From NCBI GenBank assembly GCA_023421955.1, contig JAEZSE010000012.1:1-64000 (forward strand): DNA of 64,000 nt, in the 5' to 3' direction. The position numbers and the translations under genes are program-made. The DNA is from Bacillota bacterium. GTDB taxonomy: Bacteria > Bacillota > Clostridia > Christensenellales > UMGS416. This document shows positions 34,680-42,498 of this stretch, one piece after another; position 1 is the stretch's first letter, and each line of letters opens with the position of its first letter. The notes beneath the pieces were generated by a model. It saw only the letters and a list, made by a program, of their open reading frames with translations. It ran no database searches and was not told where the DNA came from.

Positions 34680-35471
34680 ATGAAACAAATCTCCATTTCA
34701 ACCTGTTTTGACTATTCCATCCCCCTGCACGAACAGCTGACTTTGATCAAGAATGCCGGGTTCACGCATGTCTCCCTTGGCAGAAGGTATGAGCATAGTG
34801 GTATCTTGGATGCATCCTCCGCAAAGCTACTGCAGCAATCCTTACAGACACATGGCTTGCGAGTCGATTCAATCCACGGGGTCGTGCTCGATCAACCCGG
34901 TGCGCTGGATTTGATCCGATGTGTAGCAGAAGCTTCCGTGTTGCTGTCCGCACCAGTGATTGTGCTGCATTGCAGCGCGTTTGACTTCAAGCCCGAGCAA
35001 TATGAACAACGATATAGAGCACTTATTGCAATGCTCCCGGCTCTGGAGGCAATCGCAAAGGATGCGGGCATCCGTTTCGCGCTGGAAAATGTCATGCCGG
35101 GGGTTGCCACCGATTTGGTCACGAACGTGCTGGTAGAAGCGAACCCGGAATATATCGGTTTTTGCTATGATTCATCTCACGACCAGGTGGATGGCCCAAG
35201 GCCTTTCACACTGTTGGAGCAATGGAAACATCGGCTGCTGGCGGTGCATTTATCGGACAGGATCATGGAATTTGTGGACCATGTGCTGCCCGGCGAGGGG
35301 TTTATTGATTTTGATGAGATTTGCAGCCTGATCCGGCAATCGGGCTACAAAGCGCCGCTGCTGATGGAAGTGATGATCACGCACTCCAGGTTCAAGGAAC
35401 CAGCGGTGTTTCTGCGGGAGGCATACCTGCGGGCGGAAGCGCTTTATGACAAGATTCACCTTTCAGAGTGA
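34680..35471 (+). CDS. TIM-barrel sugar isomerase/epimerase-like protein
   Basis: 263 residues, same fold as its upstream neighbour. Metal-site motifs are VIVLHCSAFDF (~98-108), FALENVMPG (~138-146), GFCYDSSHDQVDG (~160-172), and LLAVHLSDR (~182-190), then PLLMEVM near the C-terminus with a conserved Glu. CGGAGGTACTACC precedes ATG 34680. GC content is back to that of the surroundings, so the two paralogues have different histories. Substrate is not evident; no kinase or transporter lies nearby. Confidence 0.85.
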   Translation: MKQISISTCFDYSIPLHEQLTLIKNAGFTHVSLGRRYEHSGILDASSAKLLQQSLQTHGLRVDSIHGVVLDQPGALDLIRCVAEASVLLSAPVIVLHCSAFDFKPEQYEQRYRALIAMLPALEAIAKDAGIRFALENVMPGVATDLVTNVLVEANPEYIGFCYDSSHDQVDGPRPFTLLEQWKHRLLAVHLSDRIMEFVDHVLPGEGFIDFDEICSLIRQSGYKAPLLMEVMITHSRFKEPAVFLREAYLRAEALYDKIHLSE

Positions 35472-35493
35472 TAGTACAAAAAGAGGGCAAAGC

Positions 35494-36219
35494 ATGACTC
35501 GAAACGCAAACTCCGGCATCATCACCGGCATTACCCTCTCCGCACTCGGTCTGCTGGCCATGACCTTGCCCCCTGTCCCCGGCGCCGACATGATGGCCTG
35601 GGGCTTCGGCACCATTGCGCTGGGCCTTTTTGTGCTGATCATGGGCGCGGTGACACTGGCGCTCTTCCTGCGCCGCCGCATGGTCTTGAAGCGCATGGAG
35701 GACGGCAGCTGGGTGCTGGCCAGTTGGACCTACGATGCAAAAGACTGGACGCGCATGCGCAACGACGAATTGAAAAGCAACCGGGGCATGCCGGTGTTTG
35801 GCGGGGTTTTGGGCGGCGTGTTTGTGCTGATCGGCCTGGGCTTTTTGATCGCCGACCCCGATGAGATGCTGCTCATGTTTGCCATCATGGCCGGTGTGGG
35901 TGTCGTAATTGCGCTTTCGGCCTGGCTGGCCACAGCGCTGCGCAACCGGGCGGTGCGTCGCGACCCCGGCGAGGTCGTGATTGCCCGTGGCGGCGTGTGG
36001 TTTATGGGCCACCTGACCGACTGGAACAAAGTCACCTCCTGGATGGACCGGGCGGAGGTCAAGCAAAAGGGCAAAAAGTCTATACTGTTGATAGAATACC
36101 GGGTGTTGGCCGGACGGGCAGGGCGAATCCAGAAAAGTGTGCTGGAGATTCCTGTTCCAGAGGGGCGGGAGGAAGAGGCAAAGGCTGCAGCGAGGAAGCT
36201 GAATGACCAGCCGTATTGA
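35494..36219 (+). CDS. membrane protein, tandem paralogue 1 of unrecognised family
   Basis: 241 residues from ATG 35494 after AAGAGGG. Four hydrophobic segments: ~7-28, ~33-56, ~97-116 and ~122-142. Between helices 2 and 3 is a soluble piece with RMEDGSWVLASWTYDAKDW; after helix 4 comes a C-terminal domain with DPGEVVIARGGVWFMGHL (~155-172) and an end IPVPEGREEEAKAAARKLND. These two blocks recur in the next two genes. No known domain was recognised; the soluble parts look beta-rich and might be PH-like. It starts 22 bp after the isomerase-like gene. Confidence 0.78.
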   Translation: MTRNANSGIITGITLSALGLLAMTLPPVPGADMMAWGFGTIALGLFVLIMGAVTLALFLRRRMVLKRMEDGSWVLASWTYDAKDWTRMRNDELKSNRGMPVFGGVLGGVFVLIGLGFLIADPDEMLLMFAIMAGVGVVIALSAWLATALRNRAVRRDPGEVVIARGGVWFMGHLTDWNKVTSWMDRAEVKQKGKKSILLIEYRVLAGRAGRIQKSVLEIPVPEGREEEAKAAARKLNDQPY

Positions 36220-36329
36220 GATTCTCCACCACCCTTCCACCTGAACGTGGGAGGAACACGGCACCAACTATTCGTGATATCCCACATTTGTTATAATCAA
36301 CATAATCCAATCTCTTTGTGAGGGATCAA

Positions 36330-37139
36330 GTGAAACGAAAAGGCATCTGCACGATATTGTCAAGCCTGGCTATCGTCATTATTGGTATCCTCTTGCTTAT
36401 ATATTCGATAGGAATAAACGTAAAGCCTCATACTCCAATGGCATATACTGAACGCTATCAAATATCAGATCTTGGCACTCTGATCGGACTGATGCTAATG
36501 GCAATTGGCTTCTATACCACCCTGCGGGATCTGAAGCAGTTTGCGGTCCTGCGGCGGATGGATGATGATGAAGATGTATACGCTCGTTGGCGATATGAAC
36601 CGAGTGAACTGGATAGCATCCGCACCAAGGCACTCAAGGTGAGTGTATGGCATCATGATGTAATGAGTACCAACCCCTTCGTTCCATACGCCTATATGAA
36701 AACTCTGTGTTTTTCTATTGGCGCCAGCCTGTTCGTCAGTTTTGTCGCACCTCAAAACATCATCGTTCAAATATTGATATGGCCAGTAATTATTAGCGGA
36801 TCACTTGCCTGTGTATCCTGGCTAGCTAAGAAAAGGCATATATGGGCAATCCGGAATGATCCTGGCGAGGTGTTTGTTGCCAGGGGTGGCGTGTGGTTCA
36901 TGGGCCAACTAATAGAGCTTAACAGCGAACAATGGCTGGACTCAGCATCGGTAATAGCAGAAGAGGATGGTTATATGTTCGTCCTTCACAAAAGTGCCAT
37001 CTATAGAGCAAGACATTTCTTGACAACAAGACATTTCCCCAGAAAATTGGTCCGAACCGAATACAGCATCCCAATCCCGGAGGAGTGGGTGGAGGAAGCG
37101 AGAGAGGCAGCAAGGAGACTAAATGACAACCCATATTGA
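36330..37139 (+). CDS. membrane protein, tandem paralogue 2
   Basis: 269 residues. GTG 36330 is chosen because GAGGGATCAA precedes it exactly as GAGGGATTAA precedes paralogue 3. Four predicted helices follow the same plan as paralogue 1 (helix 1 ILSSLAIVIIGILLLIYSIG). The first block reads RMDDDEDVYARWRYEPSELD, the second DPGEVFVARGGVWFMGQL, and the C-terminus IPIPEEWVEEAREAARRLN. GC is lower than in paralogue 1. A TATAAT (36291-36296) lies upstream, so it may have its own promoter. Confidence 0.75.
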   Translation: MKRKGICTILSSLAIVIIGILLLIYSIGINVKPHTPMAYTERYQISDLGTLIGLMLMAIGFYTTLRDLKQFAVLRRMDDDEDVYARWRYEPSELDSIRTKALKVSVWHHDVMSTNPFVPYAYMKTLCFSIGASLFVSFVAPQNIIVQILIWPVIISGSLACVSWLAKKRHIWAIRNDPGEVFVARGGVWFMGQLIELNSEQWLDSASVIAEEDGYMFVLHKSAIYRARHFLTTRHFPRKLVRTEYSIPIPEEWVEEAREAARRLNDNPY

Positions 37140-37241
37140 CCCAAGCCCTCACCATTACGTGGAGTGGTAAGGCATTGGTGACATTGTGTGAACAACACAA
37201 TGGCGAAATTTGAACAAGAATAATCTTTAGCGAGGGATTAA

Positions 37242-38012
37242 GTGAAACAAAAAGGGATCTTTGCCCTATTGGCAAACCTGGCCATCACCATATTTGGAAT
37301 CATCCTGATCGTATATTCAATGGAAACAATCGCCCGGTCAAAAGCCGCCCCGGGCTTTGAGTTCATCATTCTGGCGGGGTTGATCCTTACGCCGGTCGGT
37401 TGTTATGCGACTTTTTATGAGCTGCAAAGGTTTATCGTGCTGCTGCGAATGGACAGCAATGATGATGTGCACGCACGTTGGACATATGAGCCGGCTGTGT
37501 GGGAAATCATGCGCAACAAGGCATTGAGCGGGTTGAAAGCGGAAAATGATCTATTCATGAATAAGCCAGCACAGCCCTTCTGTATCAAGTTTGTTGGGTA
37601 TACATTGGGAGCCAACATGCTCATCAGCTCGCTCTTATCCGATAACCTCACGCTTATAGTGCTTGCATGGGTGGCAATTACCGGTGGCGCCTACGCTGGT
37701 TTGATCCTGTTGACCAAGCCAATACGCAAACGTGCAATCCAAAACGACAGCGGCGAGGTTGTGATCGCCCGTGGTGGTGTTTGGTTCATGGGTCAATTGA
37801 TCCAGTTCAGCGAAAAAAACCTCTGGCTGGAGCTGGCAGAGGTATTGGAAAAAGAAAATGGTCTCGTTCTTGTACTATATACAAACGTTTTTCAGAGAAC
37901 CAGAGACGGTTTAGGCTATACTACCAAAACAATTTATCACATCCCAATCCCGGAGGGGCGAGAACAAGAAGCCAAAGAGGCAGCTGAATTGTTGAAGCAA
38001 TATACTTACTAA
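37242..38012 (+). CDS. membrane protein, tandem paralogue 3
   Basis: 256 residues from GTG 37242 with GAGGGATTAA upstream. Same topology: two helices, soluble block RMDSNDDVHARWTYEPAVWE, two helices, then DSGEVVIARGGVWFMGQLIQ and the tail IPIPEGREQEAKEAAELLK. Closest in sequence to paralogue 2. The three genes share the length, order of parts and start context, so they arose by tandem duplication. Function unknown. Confidence 0.75.
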   Translation: MKQKGIFALLANLAITIFGIILIVYSMETIARSKAAPGFEFIILAGLILTPVGCYATFYELQRFIVLLRMDSNDDVHARWTYEPAVWEIMRNKALSGLKAENDLFMNKPAQPFCIKFVGYTLGANMLISSLLSDNLTLIVLAWVAITGGAYAGLILLTKPIRKRAIQNDSGEVVIARGGVWFMGQLIQFSEKNLWLELAEVLEKENGLVLVLYTNVFQRTRDGLGYTTKTIYHIPIPEGREQEAKEAAELLKQYTY

Positions 38013-38058
38013 ACTGCATGACCCCACCTCAATTGTTAACATGCCCCGCCATCTCTCT

Positions 38059-38745
38059 TTATCCCTTGAACCGGGTCATGATATGCGAACCGTCACAAAA
38101 CGGCATAATGGACGATTGCCCGCAGCGGCACAGCGTCACGCGGTTGCGCACCTCGTAGGTGGTGCCATCGGCAGAGATGATCGGGATGCCGCCCCGCACC
38201 CACAACGGCCCCGAATAGCCGGTGAGGTCGTCGCGCAGGATCCAGATGGAGGGCTCGAGCTCCGGCTCAATCAATTCTCCAGACTGTGCGTCTCGGACGA
38301 CCAGTCTGCCGGCAGGGCAATTGACAGCGCCCCGGATCGCAAGATCACGGGCACGGGGGTCACCGGAGCGCTCAATGAGCGTCCAGGTATCTCCACCCAG
38401 GTGGCAGAATCGCGCCAGCATGCAAAGGTGCTCCACATCCTCCATGATGAGGCCGGGGCCCCGATAGACCACGGCTTGCTCAGCGAAGAGCTTGCGGCTG
38501 GCTCGCTCCCGGCCCACAAACCCGGCCTGACTGTGGGAGCCATCACAATAGGGCATGTGTCTGGATTTGCCGCACCGGCATAGCGAATAGGTCTGTGCCA
38601 GAGGATACTCCCTGTCTGGCCGGTAGTCGGTGGCCGTGCCCATGCGGTCGGAAATGACCGAACAATCCCACAACGGAACGCCGCCGGTCACGAGGTAGGG
38701 GCCGTGCTCCAGAATGCGGATGCTGAATCCTGATTGCGGTGTCAT
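38059..38745 (-). CDS. iron-sulfur protein with two CDGSH motifs
   Basis: 228 residues. Two perfect CDGSH cluster motifs are visible: CRCGKSRHMPYCDGSH (~56-71) and CRCGQSSIMPFCDGSH (~203-218), each fitting CxCx2Sx3PxCDG-S-H, which binds a 2Fe-2S cluster with three Cys and one His. Between them lies a Cys-containing middle part (CMLARFCH; GAVNCPAGRLVV) as in dual-cluster CDGSH proteins. ATG 38745 has TTGGAGATCG upstream; the longer start at 38757 has not. It lies 86 bp after the AmmeMemoRadiSam genes on the same strand. It may supply electrons or clusters there. Confidence 0.92.
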   Translation of the reverse strand: MTPQSGFSIRILEHGPYLVTGGVPLWDCSVISDRMGTATDYRPDREYPLAQTYSLCRCGKSRHMPYCDGSHSQAGFVGRERASRKLFAEQAVVYRGPGLIMEDVEHLCMLARFCHLGGDTWTLIERSGDPRARDLAIRGAVNCPAGRLVVRDAQSGELIEPELEPSIWILRDDLTGYSGPLWVRGGIPIISADGTTYEVRNRVTLCRCGQSSIMPFCDGSHIMTRFKG

Positions 38746-38831
38746 AACGATCTCCAAACTGCACTTTCGCGCAATTCAGAATTATACCATAATTTATCAC
38801 CCAGAGCATGAGCTCCTGGTGAGCAGGCAGG

Positions 38832-40274
38832 TCAATCCTCTTCTCCGTGCCGCTCCACCGTGAAGCGGAAGAGCTTGATCGCCCCATCGCCTGCCTTCCA
38901 GGCAAACCCGGCCTTCCGGCAGGCGATCTCCAGCTGGCGCTCCACAGTGTCCACACCTTCCAGCGCCGGCAGCAGCAGACCCCGCCGCCCCTGCTTTTCC
39001 ACAATCACGCCATATCGCGCCGGATCCAGTTCATCCGGCGAAGCCACCGGCTCGAAGGGGCTCAGCACGTCAACCTTCACCGCAAGGCCCAACAGTTCGT
39101 CGGGCTGCACCGGTTGGAATCGCGGGTCTTCACTGCAGGCGGTCACAGCATTGCGCAAGATTTCCTCCCCCACATGCTGGTAGACCGGCACGATGGTGCC
39201 CATACAGCCCCGCAGCTCACCTTCCAGATGGAGCGACACAAACGCCCCAGCCTTGCGCTTCTCCATGCGTAGGGCATCCAGCTCACTGATATCCTGCTTC
39301 AAGTCCACCCATTGGGGCCGCTTGCCCCCACGGACAAACCGCTCGATAGTTTCCCGCGCAAGGCGCACATAATCATCCTCACTTTTGCGGAAGGCCGCAG
39401 CCCTGCCCTGCTCAGCGCGGTCCAGTTCGTCCAAAAAGCCCGGTGCCGCACCCTCCTTCACCGTGAGCAAAGCGGTGAGATAGCCCACGCCGAAGGGGCC
39501 TTCATAACTGATCAGTTGGCTCTCAACAGCATGTCCGTCCAGCGCACCCAGAGCAAAGGCCGCCGGACGCCAGCCGCACTCACCGGCGCTGCGGGCAAGG
39601 CCAGAGTCAATGGTAAGAATGTTGCCTGGCTTGCCTGAGCCGATGGCATCGGCAATGAGTTTGTCAAATTGCGGCCCTGCCGGGTCAAAGCCATAGGGCC
39701 CGCTGGATTTGAGCTTGTGGGACATATCGCCGCTGGCCAGTACCAGCACTGGGATATCAAGGCGCGCTGCCGCCCGGGCCAACGCTCGCCCGGCCAGAAA
39801 CTGCCTGCGCAACGGCTGACCGCCAGGGGAGATGTGCAGGATGGTGTAGTCGGAGAGCTGCTTCTCCAAATAGAGGAGGGGCACCAGTGCGCCATGATCC
39901 AGTTCCGGTTTTGCTCCCAATTTGCGGAGTGTCGCTCCATCCAGCCTCGCCACCGGCAAGTTGTCACCGGTCCACTCCTCTTCAAAGGCGCTCAGCAGCG
40001 CCTGATGCACGGGTTTTGTAAGCCTCACCTCCGGCGCGCGGAAGCGCTCCATCGTGCCGCTCAGTTCCTTCGCGTCGGTTACGGCGATCACGTCGGAAAA
40101 CGCCGGCCCGTGGGGTGTCACCACGGCCACAATCTGTGGCTTGAGTTCTGCGATCATCGCACTAAGCCGCTGCATGCCTGCAATTGTGGCGGCAGCAGCC
40201 CGCTCCTGGCCCTGCCCCACCTCCGGCAGCACAAGCGGCGGATGGGGATAAAACGCCGCGCCAATGATGCTCAT
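38832..40274 (-). CDS. AmmeMemoRadiSam fused B-A protein (MEMO/LigB-like + AMMECR1)
   Basis: 480 residues. Residues ~1-270 form a LigB/class III extradiol dioxygenase-like domain (AAFYPHPPLVLPEVGQG; VVTPHGPAFSDV; LDHGALVPLLYL; VLASGDMSH), the B component. Residues ~290-480 form AMMECR1 (GAFVSLHLEGELRGCMGTI at ~365-385; DPRFQPVQPDELLGL), the A component. In many genomes A and B are separate; here they are fused. ATG 40274 with GGAGGGAG 7 nt upstream is preferred to ATG 40295. The radical SAM partner lies directly upstream (54 bp). The pathway product is not known. Confidence 0.92.
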   Translation of the reverse strand: MSIIGAAFYPHPPLVLPEVGQGQERAAAATIAGMQRLSAMIAELKPQIVAVVTPHGPAFSDVIAVTDAKELSGTMERFRAPEVRLTKPVHQALLSAFEEEWTGDNLPVARLDGATLRKLGAKPELDHGALVPLLYLEKQLSDYTILHISPGGQPLRRQFLAGRALARAAARLDIPVLVLASGDMSHKLKSSGPYGFDPAGPQFDKLIADAIGSGKPGNILTIDSGLARSAGECGWRPAAFALGALDGHAVESQLISYEGPFGVGYLTALLTVKEGAAPGFLDELDRAEQGRAAAFRKSEDDYVRLARETIERFVRGGKRPQWVDLKQDISELDALRMEKRKAGAFVSLHLEGELRGCMGTIVPVYQHVGEEILRNAVTACSEDPRFQPVQPDELLGLAVKVDVLSPFEPVASPDELDPARYGVIVEKQGRRGLLLPALEGVDTVERQLEIACRKAGFAWKAGDGAIKLFRFTVERHGEED

Positions 40275-40328
40275 TTCTTTACTCCCTCCATCCAATGAAC
40301 ATGAATGACCCTACTGGTTTCCCATTGC

Positions 40329-41171
40329 TTACATATTCCCAAGATACACATGCTTCAAATGCTTCCGAGCCGCATCCGCTGCCTTATGCATAAACGGGAT
40401 CGAGGTGGGCTCCGCCGTGTGCCGGAAGGCAGGGAAACACCTAGACAGGTGCAGCGGCAGCTCCGGCGAAAGGCCGGCAAGCCATTTGGCCGCCGCCTCC
40501 ACTTCCTCTACCGTATCAATGATGCCGGGCACCAGCAGCATTGTGACCTCCACATGGCAGGATGCCTGGGCAGTTTCAATAAACTCCATCACCGGCGCGA
40601 GCCTGCCACCCACCTTGTGGTAGCCCTCCTCGGTGAAAGCCTTCAAGTCCACGTTCATCGCGTCAATGTGGGGCAGAAGCCGCAGCAGCGGCTCCCGATT
40701 CAGGTAACCGTTAGTGACAAGGATTGTTTTCAAACCCACAGCGTGGGCCACACGGGCGGTTTCCAGCACCCACTCATAAAACATGCCGGGTTCGTTGTAG
40801 GTGAATGCCATCGACGGGAAATCCTGCTCGCGGGCCATCGCCACAAAAGCTTGCGGCGACATCTCAATGGCACCGGGCCTGCCTCTGGCGATCTGCCAGT
40901 TCTGGCAATGCAGGCACATCAGGTTGCAGCCGAAGCTGCCGCAGGAGAGAGTGCGCGTGCCAGGCAGGAAATGCCGCAGCGGCTTTTTCTCCACCGGGTC
41001 GGCGGCGATGGAAGTGAGCAGGCCATAATTCATGGAGTGCAGCACTCCGCCACAGTTTTCCCGCACACCGCAGATACCCCGGCTGCCCTCGCCGATCACA
41101 CAGCCATGGGGGCACAGCAGGCACTTCACATCACCCGCTGGCTGACGCTCATAAAACAACGCTTCTCCCAT
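40329..41171 (-). CDS. AmmeMemoRadiSam system radical SAM enzyme
   Basis: 280 residues from ATG 41171 (AGAGGCGATTGGC upstream). The radical SAM cluster motif is CNLMCLHC (~72-79), CxxxCxxC. An N-terminal Cys cluster is CLLCPHGCVIGEG and GICGVREN (~18-40), which resembles activase-like extra clusters. The barrel follows with AFTYNEPGMFYEW, ILVTNGYLNREPL and MNVDLKAFTEEGY. It generates a 5'-deoxyadenosyl radical; together with the B-A fusion it forms the three-part system that sits in many anaerobe genomes. Target unknown. Probably reads first in the operon. Confidence 0.93.
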   Translation of the reverse strand: MGEALFYERQPAGDVKCLLCPHGCVIGEGSRGICGVRENCGGVLHSMNYGLLTSIAADPVEKKPLRHFLPGTRTLSCGSFGCNLMCLHCQNWQIARGRPGAIEMSPQAFVAMAREQDFPSMAFTYNEPGMFYEWVLETARVAHAVGLKTILVTNGYLNREPLLRLLPHIDAMNVDLKAFTEEGYHKVGGRLAPVMEFIETAQASCHVEVTMLLVPGIIDTVEEVEAAAKWLAGLSPELPLHLSRCFPAFRHTAEPTSIPFMHKAADAARKHLKHVYLGNM

Positions 41172-41238
41172 GCCAATCGCCTCTTTGACTATTGATTTGA
41201 CGCCGATTGGGAAATTCCTTCTGTAATTCCCGATTTGA

Positions 41239-41267
41239 TTGACAACGATACCCCCAGGCAGTATTCT
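41239..41267 (+). promoter_or_regulatory. near-consensus promoter, possibly giving a leaderless mRNA
   Basis: -35 TTGACA (41239-41244) and -10 TATTCT (41262-41267) are 17 bp apart. The -10 ends 6 bp before the lipoprotein ATG at 41274, so transcription would begin at or near the start codon, and no ribosome site is seen. Confidence 0.6.
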
Positions 41268-41273
41268 TCTGCC

Positions 41274-42083
41274 ATGAAAGAAATTCAAACCAAACTCGAA
41301 AAGAAAGCAAGAACAGCCTTTACCAGCTGGGTGGCCATCATAATGGCGGTATCACTGCCGCTGATGCTGGCAGCATGCTCCGGCACGGCTGCACCCACCG
41401 GGAGCGCAGGCCCAGTGCCCACCGCCGTCATGATGACCGGCGAACCCGCGGGCTCTGCACAAACTAACGAGCAAACCAGCGAATCCGCCGAGGACTTTGA
41501 GACTAAAACACCGGAGCTGACACCTTGGCCGGAGCCGAAATCAGTGGATTACACCGGCCCATGGCTGGATGTGGCGAGAGACAAGGATGCCGCCAAATAC
41601 CCGGTGCTCAAGCTTGCAAGCCAGGCAGTCACCACAACCTGGGGCGCACTGCGGCTGCCGGAGGGCTGGACCATGCGGGACGCTGAGGGATTCGAGCCCA
41701 CCATATTGGACAGCAAGGGCAGGGTCGTGGGATTGATCGAGCAAATCGAGTCCTACCCGGACGAACCCTGGTTTTCCCTGCTGCCGGATGATGCCATCCC
41801 GATGCTATGGGAAACGCCGGATTACAAGGTGGACGCAAGAGCGATCACAATGCTGTGTGACACACCGGCTGCTGAGATCGCCCAACGCATGACCATCCGC
41901 CGACAGGTCTCTGTGATCGTGGGCGGCCCGGTGATCGACGATGGCGGCACTGCTTCCTACCAGGTGATCAACCTGGTTTTTGACAAGGCCTATTTGGATG
42001 GCGACCGGGTGGAATATGTGCTTTCGAACCGGGTGATTGATGAAATTGCCAGGAGCTTTGTGGAATCGTGGGCGATCAACTAA
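41274..42083 (+). CDS. lipoprotein of unknown function
   Basis: 269 residues. The N-terminus (MKEIQTKLEKKARTAFTSW, then VAIIMAVSLPLMLAAC) is a lipoprotein signal with lipobox LAAC; Cys at ~40. The next ~50 residues are a Thr/Pro/Ala-rich linker, then a compact domain (ARDKDAAKYPVLKLASQAVT; LRLPEGWTMRDAEGFEPTIL; residues ~100-269). ATG 41274 was chosen because the signal then has a normal length; the frame is open 39 bp further up. It is anchored outside the membrane. No family recognised. Confidence 0.75.
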   Translation: MKEIQTKLEKKARTAFTSWVAIIMAVSLPLMLAACSGTAAPTGSAGPVPTAVMMTGEPAGSAQTNEQTSESAEDFETKTPELTPWPEPKSVDYTGPWLDVARDKDAAKYPVLKLASQAVTTTWGALRLPEGWTMRDAEGFEPTILDSKGRVVGLIEQIESYPDEPWFSLLPDDAIPMLWETPDYKVDARAITMLCDTPAAEIAQRMTIRRQVSVIVGGPVIDDGGTASYQVINLVFDKAYLDGDRVEYVLSNRVIDEIARSFVESWAIN

Positions 42084-42089
42084 CCCCAT

Positions 42090-42398
42090 CTACAGCATGT
42101 TGACCAGCACATATACACCCCATCCCACCACGACAAGATAAATGGCAGTGGCCGGCATCACGGCAAAGACCATCCACCGGCGCAGCCAATCGGCCTTGCT
42201 GGCGAGGATCAGGAAGACCGTGCTCAACAGCGCCTTGAACGCAACAAACAACACCGGTGACGCCTGCCACATCGCCCGCATCAGCAGGTTAGCTTCAGCC
42301 GCCGTGCCAAAACGGGCCAGCAGGCAGGCGGTGATGGCCATATCGAGCAAATTGAGAACAGCCAACGTGAGGGTGATGGGCTTCAAAAGCCGGACCAT
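42090..42398 (-). CDS. small four-helix membrane protein, DUF5658-like
   Basis: 102 residues with three or four membrane helices (ITLTLAVLNLLDMAITACLL; SPVLFVAFKALLSTVFLILA; VMPATAIYLVVVGWGVYVLV) and the DMAITACL / EANLLMRA pattern of DUF5658-type proteins. GGAGGAAAATCGT precedes ATG 42398. It is convergent with the lipoprotein gene and lies after pfkA's terminator on the same strand, so is likely separate. Function unknown. Confidence 0.72.
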   Translation of the reverse strand: MVRLLKPITLTLAVLNLLDMAITACLLARFGTAAEANLLMRAMWQASPVLFVAFKALLSTVFLILASKADWLRRWMVFAVMPATAIYLVVVGWGVYVLVNML

Positions 42399-42451
42399 AC
42401 GATTTTCCTCCAGATCATAAACAGTTTATGAGCCAGAGGGAAAAGCTATTC

Positions 42452-42485
42452 AAAAAGCGGGTGGGCCTATCGGTCCACCCGCTTT
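42452..42485 (-). terminator. pfkA terminator
   Basis: On the minus strand AAAGCGGGTGG pairs with CCACCCGCTTT (arms 42475-42485 and 42454-42464) and is followed by a T run (GCTTTTTGAAT). It follows the pfkA stop by 13 bp. Confidence 0.85.
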
Positions 42486-42498
42486 CTTTGTCTTGGTG

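Noticed and set aside
33844..35471. Two TIM-barrel proteins as a DNA-repair endonuclease IV pair
   Set aside because: They lack the full set of endonuclease IV zinc ligands I would expect and look closer to sugar isomerase-like proteins.
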